NCBI GenBank assembly: GCA_963930775.1
Contig: OZ005693.1
Coordinates: 10,352,006-10,416,005 of the forward strand
DNA from: Cliona cf. orientalis
Taxonomy: Eukaryota; Porifera; Demospongiae; Clionaida; Clionaidae
Direction: 5' to 3'
Length of the DNA: 64,000 bases
Part shown: positions 35,172-44,951 of the stretch, piece after piece
How the letters are laid out: every line of letters begins with the position of its first letter
Numbering within the stretch: position 1 is the first letter of the stretch
Program-made: the position numbers and the translations under genes
Notes under the pieces: model-generated
The model's input: only the letters and a program-made list of their open reading frames with translations
Databases searched by the model: none
What the model was told of the DNA's origin: nothing

Positions 35172-37331
35172 ATGAATGAGCGATCTTTTTATCATCCGCA
35201 GTTCCACATTAACAAGAGCCAACCCCTCGGCCATGGCTCCTATGGAGCTGTCTACAAGGCCAAATGTGACCAGCTGCCCTGTGCTGCTAAAATCCTCCAC
35301 CCAACAATCCTAGACCCTGCAGACCCAGGAGCAGGCAAGATCATGGAGAGGTTTCAACAAGAGTGTGCTTTTTTGGAAAGAATCAGACATCCAAACATTG
35401 TGCAATACCTCGGTATGACTAGAGATCCTGAATCCAGACTACCAGTGCTGCTAATGGAACTGCTTGACGAAAGTTTGACAAAGATGCTTGAATACTCACA
35501 ACAGTCGCTACCCTATTATATTCAAGTGGATATCTGCCATGATATTGCTTTGGCAGTCGCCTACCTCCACTCCAATGATATCATCCACCGAGACCTCTCC
35601 AGCAACAATGTGCTGATGATTGCTGGGAGAAGAGCTAAAGTGACCAACTTTGGCATGTCCAAACTAGCTGGTGCAGCTCCAAGCATGACCCCACTCACCA
35701 CATGCCCAGGAACGCTGGCCTACATGCCTCCAGAAGCACTGAGGGAGCCACCAAGGTACACAAAGAAGCTGGACTGCTTCTCTGAGGGTGTGATCATGAT
35801 ACAAGTGTGCACCCGACTGTGGCCTGAGCCTGGACCTCGTACTCAAGTTGTCCAAGACTCCAGATCTCCAACTGGGATGATGGAAATGCCTGTGCTCGAG
35901 ACTGAAAGAAGAAAGAATCATATTGGCTTGATTGATCCAACCCACGCTCTTTTGCCTTTAGCTAAAGATTGTCTTTGTTACATGGAAGAAGACAGACCTT
36001 TGAGTGAAGAGCTCTGTCAAAGGCTAGCTAGTTTAAAGGAATCATCTGGATACAGCAGTAGCTTGCAACAAGAGGAAAGTGCAAGATTGTTCACAGACAA
36101 TCAGATTAAGGCTTTAGCTCGAGAGCTAAAATTAATGAAAGAATCATTTCAGCAAGTCAAAGGTGAGCTGGCAGTAAAGGGAGACCTAGTCCACAAGAAA
36201 GATAAGGTAATTCATCAGCTGCAGCAGGAACTGGCATCAGAGAAGAACCGATTAGATTGCCAGATACAAGAATTAGAAAAAGTCGTATCAAAAATGCAGA
36301 TAGCGAATGAGTCTCTTAGGATGCAGACCCAACAACTCAGGCATCAGCTGAATCAGCAGAATCCACAAGCACTACCTGGTGGAATGTTGCTTCAGCCACA
36401 AGCATCACAACAAACAAACACTGAAACCCAAACATGCATGAAGAAGAGAATGATGTCACTGAATTGGAAAGATACACAGCGAGCTCCATTTAAGATGTTT
36501 GGAGGGGCAGTTGCCATGGATAGAAAATTTGCTTACTTTGTAAGCCATAGTGGTGTTGCTTGTGTGTATAATATAAATCACATGAGCTGGAGCAGGCTTC
36601 AGAAAGTCCCCTACAAAGGTTGTAGTTTGGCTGTTGTCAGAAGCATGGTAACGGCTATTGGTGGATATGAACAGAAAGAGATGAATGTCCTAGATAAGCT
36701 GTTCAGTCTTCAAGGTGGACAGTGGGTGGAGCATTTCCCACCCATGCCAACAAGTCGATGCAAAGCTGCTGCAGTTACTGCGCATAATCACCTCATAGTA
36801 GCTGGTGGAGAAAAGGGGATATCGTATCACTTAAGGACGGTGGAGGTGATGGACACTAGAGAACTAGTTTGGTCAACCATGACAAGCCTTCCTCTCCCCT
36901 ATACGGAAGCTTTAGGGACCATCTGTGGAGACCACCTCTACCTGCTGGGAGGCTATTACGATAAGGACAGGACAAAAACAGTGTTAGCTTGTTCTGTAAA
37001 GGATCTTCTATTTTCACAAAAGACATCACAGTCCGTGTGGCACAGAGTTGCTGATGCCCCAGCTTACCACTCCTCCTGTGCAGCTGTCAATGGAGAGCTA
37101 CTGGCAATTGGCGGGTACAATGAGGAGGCAGCAACAAATGCCATTCACATGTACAACTCTAGTATGAATACTTGGGACCTCATAGGGAATATGCCTACGG
37201 CCAAATGTGACTGTCTCGTTGCAGTATTAACAACCAGTGAGATGTTAGTCGTTGGTGGTTCCATCGATGCAGTCACCATTACTGATGAAGCACAAGTAGT
37301 TTCCTTCACAATTGCTGAAATCGAAAAGTAG
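35172..37331 (+). CDS. Kinase-coiled coil-kelch protein, copy B (DFG changed to NFG)
   Basis: One uninterrupted coding exon, 719 residues. Kinase domain about 15-290: G-loop GHGSYGAVYKA (20-30), Lys40 in CAAKIL, Glu64 in the C-helix, HRDLSSNN (139-146), then NFG at 159-161 where copies A, C and D have DFG. The DFG Asp normally binds Mg-ATP, so this copy is probably catalytically weak or dead. A coiled coil (about 310-400) follows, then about five kelch repeats (430-715, repeated AIGG/VAGG/LLGG blades) forming a beta-propeller for protein binding. The substrate is unknown. The kinase looks closest to the TKL or other Ser/Thr-like groups; I cannot place it firmly. Start: the Met is in the same position in both copies. 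Confidence 0.9.
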   Translation: MNERSFYHPQFHINKSQPLGHGSYGAVYKAKCDQLPCAAKILHPTILDPADPGAGKIMERFQQECAFLERIRHPNIVQYLGMTRDPESRLPVLLMELLDESLTKMLEYSQQSLPYYIQVDICHDIALAVAYLHSNDIIHRDLSSNNVLMIAGRRAKVTNFGMSKLAGAAPSMTPLTTCPGTLAYMPPEALREPPRYTKKLDCFSEGVIMIQVCTRLWPEPGPRTQVVQDSRSPTGMMEMPVLETERRKNHIGLIDPTHALLPLAKDCLCYMEEDRPLSEELCQRLASLKESSGYSSSLQQEESARLFTDNQIKALARELKLMKESFQQVKGELAVKGDLVHKKDKVIHQLQQELASEKNRLDCQIQELEKVVSKMQIANESLRMQTQQLRHQLNQQNPQALPGGMLLQPQASQQTNTETQTCMKKRMMSLNWKDTQRAPFKMFGGAVAMDRKFAYFVSHSGVACVYNINHMSWSRLQKVPYKGCSLAVVRSMVTAIGGYEQKEMNVLDKLFSLQGGQWVEHFPPMPTSRCKAAAVTAHNHLIVAGGEKGISYHLRTVEVMDTRELVWSTMTSLPLPYTEALGTICGDHLYLLGGYYDKDRTKTVLACSVKDLLFSQKTSQSVWHRVADAPAYHSSCAAVNGELLAIGGYNEEAATNAIHMYNSSMNTWDLIGNMPTAKCDCLVAVLTTSEMLVVGGSIDAVTITDEAQVVSFTIAEIEK

Positions 37332-37646
37332 AATCACATGCACACAGTTGTTATTATCTGATCACTGACAGGGAGTTAGTCCCAATAAGTATTGTAATGT
37401 GTATGTATACTTGGTGTTTTGCGTATTGTGTGCACACGTACTGCACATTGTACATGAATACACTCCCATGTACTATAATGTTCCCATTGTTATGACATTC
37501 TATATATGATCATCCCATGTACGTGAAACAATAAGTTGACTATAATATGCTATAGATGGATTACACTAAAACACGGTGCTCTGTCTGTTAGAGTACGATA
37601 TTATTATAATGTTGTACCACTACATACTTGAATGTGTGTACACATT

Positions 37647-37942
37647 CTTTGGATCGAGACAGTGTTGGTAAACAGTCATCTCTCATGAGATACTGTACAC
37701 TAAAAACCACTATCCATATGTTCATTGTGTAGGAAGTATCCTGTATCAACAGATTGTGTTTGCTCAACTATTTGACTAGTGTGTACTGAGCTACATCGTT
37801 GGTGCTATCATAACTCAGGTGCTATCAGTGGAACTGTAAGCTTCTGCTGCATGTTCTCTGAAAGCTACTTTGTTTTCTAAACACGCTCTGCTTAGCTACA
37901 TTTAATCAGTGATTTATCATCTGCAGAGAAAGATCTACGGAG
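37647..37942 (+). promoter_or_regulatory. 5' flank of kinase-kelch copy C with probable spliced leader exon
   Basis: TTTATCATCTGCAG at 37,913-37,926 is a good splice acceptor, 17 bases before the copy C start codon. The gene therefore probably has an upstream untranslated exon, which I cannot place exactly. Confidence 0.4.
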
Positions 37943-40339
37943 ATGGCTAGCAAGATGTTTCAATGTCAGCAGCAACGTAATATTATCTTTCGATACAAGA
38001 ATTTCACGATCGGCAAAGACCAGCTTCTTGGACATGGCTCTTTTGGTGCTGTCTACAAGGCCATGTGTGACCAGCTGCCCTGTGCTGCAAAGATTCTTCA
38101 CCAAACGATCCTAGACCCCAAGGATAAGGGATCAGAGAAGGTATTGCAGAGATTTCAACAGGAGTGCACATTTTTAGAAAGTATCCGACACCCACATATT
38201 GTGCAGTATTTGGGTATGACCACAGATCCCGAGTCCAAATTACCAGTGTTGCTAATGGAATTGCTTGATGAAAATTTGACGGGGTTGCTTGAACGCTCAG
38301 AAGAGTCAATATCCTACTGTATTCAGGTGGATATCTGCCATGATATTGCTTTGGCCGTCGCCTACCTGCACTCCAATGACATCATCCACCGAGACCTCTC
38401 CAGCAACAATGTGCTGATAATTGCTGGGAAAAGAGCCAAAGTGACCGATTTTGGCATGTCAAAGCTAACTGGTGTCTCCCCTACGAAAACTCCACTCACT
38501 ATGTGCCCAGGAACACTGGGCTACATGCCCCCAGAAGCACTGAGGGAGCCACCAAAATATACGAAGAAGCTGGATTGCTTCTCAGAGGGTGTGATCATGA
38601 TACAAGTTTGCACCAGACTGCTACCAGAGCCTGGACCTCGCAGCCGACTTATAAAAGATGTCAGATCACCAACTGGCTCCATAGAGATACCTGTGCTTGA
38701 GCCAGACAGAAGAAAAGACCACATTGATTCAATTGATCCCACTCACCCTCTTCTTCCTATCGCAATTGAGTGCCTCAAGTACCAAGACAGTGAGAGACCA
38801 TCGAGCGAAGAGATCTGCCTGATGCTGAGTGATCTCAAAGATTCGAGTGACTATCAAGAAAATTTGCAGCTTGTTGATGTAAAAGTTGGAAGTCAAGAAG
38901 GAAAACTGAAAGCCGAAGAAAATATGCAGACAATTCAGCAACAGCAGGAAGAGATTAAAGCAAAAAATATTGAACTTCAAGAGAAATGTAAGCATTTTCA
39001 GAAGAAAGAAAGCCAATTTCAACGAGAATTGGCATCGCGAGAGAGACGAATTCAGCAGCTCAATCATGATCTTGAGGAACAGCAGAAAGTTACAGCTGAA
39101 CTCCAGCAAAGCAACGACTCCCTTCAGAAGCAAGTCAAACAACTTAAGCATCGTCTCAATCAGCAAAAACGGCAACCTGCAAGATCGTCTCAGCCTCTGT
39201 TGCCTCCAATAAAGCATCCTGCTCAAATCACAAAGCAAGGGCAGGGTGAGGAACATGTCTACTGCTCCTTGATTAAGTCAGAGCCGGAACATGTACCTGT
39301 ACCACCACGCCCACAACCGCGTCACAGTCCACGCCCACTGTCGGATACATATGAATGTGTGGAGGCTCCAGGAATTCCACCTTTGCCACCTTTGCCACCG
39401 CAGCCTCGACCACGCCCAGAGCCTCGCAAAAAACCACTCCCACCAGAACCTGTGAGCTCGAGCAAAAGGTTCACATTGGAATGGAGAAACGGGGGGAAAG
39501 CCCCCATCATCATGGAAAGGGGAGGTGCAGTGAGCAATGGGAACATTGTTTACTTCGTGAGCACTCGCGGAGAAGCATGTTCGTACAACATTATCACTGG
39601 TAAATGGAATGATCTTCCAAAATGTCCTTATGGGTACAGCAGCCTGGCTATCGTTTACGGCCATTTAACAGCTATCGGTGGATGTATATTTGACAATTTC
39701 GAGCCACAAAACAAGCTTCTCAGTCGGATGGGAGACAGGGGTTGGGTGGAGTATTTTCCATCAATGCCAACTAAACGATGGAAAACTGCAGCTGTGTATA
39801 CAGAGCAGTATCTTGTGGTGGCTGGTGGGAAAAAAGAGACAACATCGCAGCTAAGCACTGTGGAGGTCATGGATATTCAAAACATGGAGTGGTCTACAGC
39901 AACTAGCCTCCCTCATCCCTACTCTGAAGCATCTGCGGCCATTTGTGGAGACAAGATCTACATGCTGGGAGGATTTGACGACACAGGAAAGACAAAATCA
40001 GTACTGACATGCTCGCTGACTGAGCTACTTCAGCGTTGCAAAAGGTTTACTAGTGTTTGGAATCGAGTAGCTGATGTTCCGACGACTCGGTCCACCTGTG
40101 CAGCTGTTGATGGACATCTACTGGCTGTCGGTGGAATGGATGTGCAAAATAGGAGGGCATCGACCATTTTTGAGTACAGCACCTCAACTGGGTCTTGGGA
40201 GCTCGTTAGTAACATGCCTACCCCTCAGTATAACCGTCTGGTTGCCGTGCTGCTGACCAATGAGATGATTGTTGTCGGTGGATGTACCCGATTCAAAACA
40301 GACACTGTGGACATAGCAAAAGCAAGCTTTGCTATGTAA
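37943..40339 (+). CDS. Kinase-coiled coil-kelch protein, copy C
   Basis: One coding exon, 798 residues. Kinase domain about 18-300: G-loop GHGSFGAVYKA (30-40), Lys50, Glu74, HRDLSSNN (149-156), DFG (169-171), MPPEAL (195-200) and ERPSSEE, so all catalytic residues are present. It is followed by a Gln/Glu/Lys-rich coiled coil (about 320-415), a linker (about 416-515) with proline-rich runs (PPLPPLPPQP) and tyrosines in short motifs (VYCSLI, TYECVEA), then five kelch repeats (about 520-790). The linker is absent from copies A and B. Proline runs could bind SH3 or WW domains, and the tyrosines could bind SH2 domains if phosphorylated; both are inference. It is probably a cytoplasmic signalling scaffold kinase: there is no signal peptide or membrane segment. 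Confidence 0.93.
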   Translation: MASKMFQCQQQRNIIFRYKNFTIGKDQLLGHGSFGAVYKAMCDQLPCAAKILHQTILDPKDKGSEKVLQRFQQECTFLESIRHPHIVQYLGMTTDPESKLPVLLMELLDENLTGLLERSEESISYCIQVDICHDIALAVAYLHSNDIIHRDLSSNNVLIIAGKRAKVTDFGMSKLTGVSPTKTPLTMCPGTLGYMPPEALREPPKYTKKLDCFSEGVIMIQVCTRLLPEPGPRSRLIKDVRSPTGSIEIPVLEPDRRKDHIDSIDPTHPLLPIAIECLKYQDSERPSSEEICLMLSDLKDSSDYQENLQLVDVKVGSQEGKLKAEENMQTIQQQQEEIKAKNIELQEKCKHFQKKESQFQRELASRERRIQQLNHDLEEQQKVTAELQQSNDSLQKQVKQLKHRLNQQKRQPARSSQPLLPPIKHPAQITKQGQGEEHVYCSLIKSEPEHVPVPPRPQPRHSPRPLSDTYECVEAPGIPPLPPLPPQPRPRPEPRKKPLPPEPVSSSKRFTLEWRNGGKAPIIMERGGAVSNGNIVYFVSTRGEACSYNIITGKWNDLPKCPYGYSSLAIVYGHLTAIGGCIFDNFEPQNKLLSRMGDRGWVEYFPSMPTKRWKTAAVYTEQYLVVAGGKKETTSQLSTVEVMDIQNMEWSTATSLPHPYSEASAAICGDKIYMLGGFDDTGKTKSVLTCSLTELLQRCKRFTSVWNRVADVPTTRSTCAAVDGHLLAVGGMDVQNRRASTIFEYSTSTGSWELVSNMPTPQYNRLVAVLLTNEMIVVGGCTRFKTDTVDIAKASFAM

Positions 40340-41568
40340 TCATCGAGGTGTCATTTATGTGATTAACGGAGTTTGATTAGACTAATCACAGATTGCTGTA
40401 CTACTGTAGCTATACTCCTTGTGTTTCAACTATAACTAATGTTGTAGCTATATTATATTATGTAGTTTACTGAAGTTCGATGTGATTATTGGGAATAGTT
40501 TCATTGTTTTTTTTTTGTATCATTATACCGTATTTCTTCTAAAAATTCGGCATGAAAATAATAAATAATATTGCTTTAGCTTCGCCGAATTTTTAGAGGT
40601 TGATATTCAACATTCTGTCTGCGTGCGCATTCCATTCACGTTTATAGCATATACACATGACGACCTTTGCCGAAAAATTAGAGACTATATTCAATCATTC
40701 GGTAAAGGGTGCCGAATAATTAGAAGGGCCGAATTTTTAGAAGAAATACGGTAAGTTCCATTATCGCTTTCTCAACTGTTGAGAATGTTGCTAACACGTA
40801 AGTGATCATGTAGACAAATTCCATTACTGCTTCAAATTAAAAACGTTGAGTCGATAATAATGCAAAGCTACCTGTCAAGCAACATATCCCACTCAAATAA
40901 TTTTATGGTGCGCGTGCATGTATATATCAATAATTGTTACATTCACATTTGTATACCCGCTGAGTAGAACAACATGCGAAGATTCTTCATATATAGATAA
41001 CTTAATTCTCAGTATACAATTTGCTGATGCTTCGATTACATGCTCTAGTCAACTTCACACAGCTACATGAGAATCTTGATGTTTGTTACTTGTGTCACAT
41101 GCATGTTGTTTTGTTTTGTAAATCTGTCTAGGGTTGTGTACTTTAAGGGCCGGGCAGTTAATGTTGTTTCCATAAAAGTAGCTACATGTAAGTATAATAC
41201 TACATCTATCTACATGTATTATGGTATGTTACATTGTATAGTGTGGCTGGTCTCTCATTATTATATGTATGCAGTACTGTGTTATATGTTGTATGAATAT
41301 GGATCGTTTGTACCGATAATGATGTTTGCTCATTTCCGCTAGGTACACATCTTAGACAGATGGACATGTAATTGGCATAACAACTCGTTTTTTGGGAATG
41401 TTATCATACCTGGTATCATAATATTATTGTATTATTATGGATATGAAATACACAGGATAGGGCAAAATTTTCTACACATTTCATTTATTTACACAAAATT
41501 CTGCTCTGTGGCCTCTTTCTGATATGTAAAGGAAATGTGAGGAAAAGACATGATTTGGTAAGCAGGAC
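40340..41568. other. Spacer between copies C and D
   Basis: Contains the copy C 3' UTR, a MITE (40,526-40,753) and AT-rich DNA. An acceptor-like TTCTGTTTCTAG at 41,593-41,604 suggests that copy D has a spliced 5' UTR. No other gene is seen. Confidence 0.5.
40526..40753. mobile_element. MITE with 24-bp inverted repeats, TA target duplication
   Basis: Left end TACCGTATTTCTTCTAAAAA; right end TTTTTAGAAGAAATACGGTA, preceded by GCCGAA. The arms are perfect over 24 bp and flanked by TA. The interior repeats GCCGAA..TTAGA motifs and has no ORF. It belongs to the same broad group as the elements at 113 and 26,512. Confidence 0.85.
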
Positions 41569-41625
41569 ATGCATGTAGGAGGTCTCTCTCTTATTCTGTT
41601 TCTAGTGCGCGAATCTGCTGTGAAG

Positions 41626-44271
41626 ATGGCTAATAAGAGTGTTCAAAGTCAGCAGCAATTCTTTCGGTACAAAAATTTCGTAATTGACAAAGACCAGCTT
41701 CTTGGACATGGCTCCTATGGGGCAGTGTACAAGGCCATGTGTGATCAGCTACCTTGTGCTGCAAAGGTTCTTCACCAAACAATCCTAGACCCCAAGAACA
41801 AAGGATCAGCAAAGATAGTGCAACAATTTCAACAAGAGTGCACATTTATGGAGAACATCAGATATCCACATATTGTGCAGTATTTGGGGATGACCATGGA
41901 TCCCGAGTATGGACTACCAGTGCTGCTGATGGAACTGCTTGATGAGAGTTTGACAGAGATGCTTGAACGCTCACAACAGTCATTAGCCTACTGTGTTCAA
42001 GTGGACATCTGCCACGATATAGCTTTAGCAGTCGCCTACCTCCACTCCAATGACATCATCCACCGAGACCTCTCCAGCAACAATGTGCTGATTATTGCTG
42101 GAAGAAGAGCTAAGGTGACCGATTTTGGTATGTCAAAGATAGCTGGTACCGCTTTAACTAAAGCTCCACTCACCATGTGCCCAGGAACACTGGGTTACAT
42201 GCCTCCAGAAGCACTAAGGGAGCCACCAAGATACACGAAGAAGCTGGACTGCTTCTCGGAGGGTGTGATTATGATACAAGTTTGCACCAGGCTGCTACCA
42301 GAGCCTGGACCTCGCAGCCAACTTATAAAAGATGCCAGATCCCCAACTGGCTCCATAGAGATACCAGTGCTGGAGCCAGACAGAAGAAAAGAACACATTG
42401 ACTCAATTGATCCCACTCACCCTCTCCTGCCAATTGCGGTAGAGTGCCTTGAATATACAGAGAGTGAGAGACCATCAAGTGAAGAGATTTGCCAAATGTT
42501 GAATGAACTCAAAAGATCAAGGGACTATCAAGAAAGCCTACAGCGTGTTGATAAATTTCAAAACGAACGTAGTTCATCAAATCAAGAAGAAAAACTGAAG
42601 GCCAAAGATAAAAATAACATGCAGACAATCCAGCAACAACAGGAGGAGATCCGAGCAAAAAATATCCAACTTCAAGAGAAAGACAAGCTTTTTCAAAAAA
42701 AGGAGAGCCAATTTCAACGAGAGCTGGCATCTCGAGAGCGACAAATTCAACAGATCAACCATCAACTCGAGAAACAGCAAAAAGTCATAGAAGAGCTCCA
42801 GCAAAGTAACCACTCCCTTCAGCAGCAGCTTAAAGGTAGCATACACCAGCAGGAACAGCAGAAAGTTATGACAGACCTCCAGCAAAGCAACCACTCTCTT
42901 CAGCAACAAGCTAAACAGCTTAAAGATCATCTTGATCAAAAGGAAAGTCAATTTCAGCGAGAATTAGCATATCGAGAAAGACGAATTCAGCAAGTCAACC
43001 ATCAACTCGAAGAACAGCAAAAAATCATGGCAGAGCTTCAGCAAAGTAACCACTCCCTTCAGCAGCAGCTTCAAGATAGCCTACACCAACAAAAACAGCG
43101 AACTGGGAGGGCCTCTAAACGTCAACCAATGCTGCCTCCGGTAAAACGTCCTGCTCAAACCACTCAAATCGTAAATCAGGGGCAGGATAATGAAGGTACA
43201 TACTCCTTGATTAGGTCAGAGCCAGATGATGTACCACCTCCACCTCTATTTCCACGTCAAAAGCTATGCCCACCAGCAGAAGATACGTATGAAAGCATGG
43301 ACGATCTGGGAGCTCCACCTCTGCCACCAAAGTATCAACCATGTCCAGAGTCTCGCCTAAAACTACTCCCACCAGGTCCAAAATCCATATGGACGAACGA
43401 TAAAATTAAACTGGAATGGAGAGATGGAGGGAAAGCCCCCATTATCATGGAGAGGGGAGGTGCAGTGAGCAATGGGAACACTGTGTACTTTGTGAGTACT
43501 GATGGGGAATCATGCTCATACAATATGATCACTGGTAAATGGAATGACCTTTCAAAGTGTCCTCATGGGTATAGCTGCGTCGCTATCATTTACAACCATC
43601 TAACGGCTATTGGTGGATGTACATTCGACAATTTTGAGCCACAAAATAAGCTTGTTAGTCAAATAGGAGACAGGGGGTGGGTGGAGTATTTTCCACCAAT
43701 GCCAACTAAGAGGTGGAAAACTGCAGCTGTGTATACAGAGCAATATCTTGTGGTGGCTGGTGGGAAGAATGAGTCAACATCGCAGCTAAGCACCGTGGAG
43801 GTCATGGATATTCGAAATGTGGAGTGGTCAATAGTGGCCAGCCTCCCTCACCCCTACTCTGAAGCATCTACGGCCATCTGTGGAGACAACATCTACATGC
43901 TGGGAGGATTTGACAATGCTGGAAAAACAAAATCGGTGCTGACCTGCTCACTGACTGAGCTACTTCAGTCTCATAATGGATCAGCTAGGGTATGGAATCG
44001 AATTGCTGATGTTCCAACAACTCGCTCCACCTGTGCAGCTGTCGATGGACATCTACTGGCTGTCGGTGGAATGGATATGCAAAATAAAAGGGCGTCAACT
44101 ATTTTTGAGTACAGCACTTCAACTGGGTCTTGGGAGCTCGTTAGTAATATGCCTACCCCTCAGTATAACCGTCTGGTTGCCGTGCTGCCGACCAATGAGA
44201 TGATTGTTGTCGGTGGGTGTACACGATTCAAAACAGACACTGTGGACATAGCAAAGGCAAGATTAACTTAA
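41626..44271 (+). CDS. Kinase-coiled coil-kelch protein, copy D (expanded coiled coil)
   Basis: I start at the Met at 41,626 (MANKSVQ, matching MASKMFQ of copy C) rather than at 41,569, because a splice acceptor (TTTCTAG ending 41,604) lies between them; 881 residues. The kinase domain has GHGSYGAVYKA, CAAKVL, HRDLSSNN and DFG, all intact. The coiled coil is longer than in copy C: the LQQSNHSLQQQ segment occurs three times (about 42,800-43,085), with the RELA.RER.IQQ.NHQLE block twice. A proline/tyrosine linker (TYSLI, TYESMDDL, PPLPPK) and five kelch repeats follow, ending with the conserved FKTDTVDIAKA segment. It is predicted to be a cytoplasmic oligomeric kinase; partner and substrate unknown. 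Confidence 0.93.
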   Translation: MANKSVQSQQQFFRYKNFVIDKDQLLGHGSYGAVYKAMCDQLPCAAKVLHQTILDPKNKGSAKIVQQFQQECTFMENIRYPHIVQYLGMTMDPEYGLPVLLMELLDESLTEMLERSQQSLAYCVQVDICHDIALAVAYLHSNDIIHRDLSSNNVLIIAGRRAKVTDFGMSKIAGTALTKAPLTMCPGTLGYMPPEALREPPRYTKKLDCFSEGVIMIQVCTRLLPEPGPRSQLIKDARSPTGSIEIPVLEPDRRKEHIDSIDPTHPLLPIAVECLEYTESERPSSEEICQMLNELKRSRDYQESLQRVDKFQNERSSSNQEEKLKAKDKNNMQTIQQQQEEIRAKNIQLQEKDKLFQKKESQFQRELASRERQIQQINHQLEKQQKVIEELQQSNHSLQQQLKGSIHQQEQQKVMTDLQQSNHSLQQQAKQLKDHLDQKESQFQRELAYRERRIQQVNHQLEEQQKIMAELQQSNHSLQQQLQDSLHQQKQRTGRASKRQPMLPPVKRPAQTTQIVNQGQDNEGTYSLIRSEPDDVPPPPLFPRQKLCPPAEDTYESMDDLGAPPLPPKYQPCPESRLKLLPPGPKSIWTNDKIKLEWRDGGKAPIIMERGGAVSNGNTVYFVSTDGESCSYNMITGKWNDLSKCPHGYSCVAIIYNHLTAIGGCTFDNFEPQNKLVSQIGDRGWVEYFPPMPTKRWKTAAVYTEQYLVVAGGKNESTSQLSTVEVMDIRNVEWSIVASLPHPYSEASTAICGDNIYMLGGFDNAGKTKSVLTCSLTELLQSHNGSARVWNRIADVPTTRSTCAAVDGHLLAVGGMDMQNKRASTIFEYSTSTGSWELVSNMPTPQYNRLVAVLPTNEMIVVGGCTRFKTDTVDIAKARLT

Positions 44272-44951
44272 CACTACAGAACTGTGTAAATCATAAAGAT
44301 ATCGTTAGCGGCCATATTAACAGTTAACACAAAATATTATAGTATTTTGTTATTCTTGTGCACATTAATTTTTAATTAGTTAAAGTGTATAATATTATTA
44401 TTTATTTTAGTTCATTAAATTCAAGTTGTAGTTAATGACAGCCATGCATTGACACCGCTTTTTCTATCTGATATAATATAATATCGCAAATTTTTAATTT
44501 GTAGCTAGATATTATCAGTATGCATCCCGTACATGTATATAGCCAAGAAATATCCCTAGCGTCATAAACACTTACCACCGCACATGACATTATTTAATTT
44601 ATTATCTGTACGTCATATTGTTTTCAAATCTATAGGTTTGGATAATCAAAATGACACAGCAGTTTGTTATAGTAATGCCATAAAAACTCGTGTACCTGTA
44701 CTCAAAATTGTTGATTTGTAGTAAGTGTAGGGCATCTATATAACCACTATATGTTTTGATAATGTAAGTGCACGACTGCATGGTGTATAGCTCTCATATG
44801 ATATACATGAGCAGTATTATGTTATCGGTAAACACCCTACATCTTGTTAGTACCGGTTTTGCTTGTTCACGATCAGCTAGTGGGGGTGCATTGTTATAAA
44901 GAGTATCAAACAAAAGTTACTATTATAGTCTTAATCAGATATCTACAAAAG
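44272..44951. other. Spacer between the kinase-kelch array and the membrane-protein array
   Basis: AT-rich, with no recognisable coding sequence. It should contain the 3' UTR of kinase-kelch D and the promoter of the first membrane-protein gene. Confidence 0.5.

Larger units (their letters stand above)
33877..37646. repeat. Tandem segmental duplication, unit B
   Basis: Nearly identical to unit A through the upstream region, gene and 3' flank. The main differences are a 434-bp insertion (34,341-34,774) and scattered substitutions. The boundary sequence GTGTGTACACATTC recurs at both unit ends. Confidence 0.9.

Noticed and set aside
38729..39256. 175-codon minus-strand frame under copy C
   Set aside because: Antisense shadow of the Gln/Leu-rich coiled coil; the same effect is seen under copy D at 42,577-42,951.
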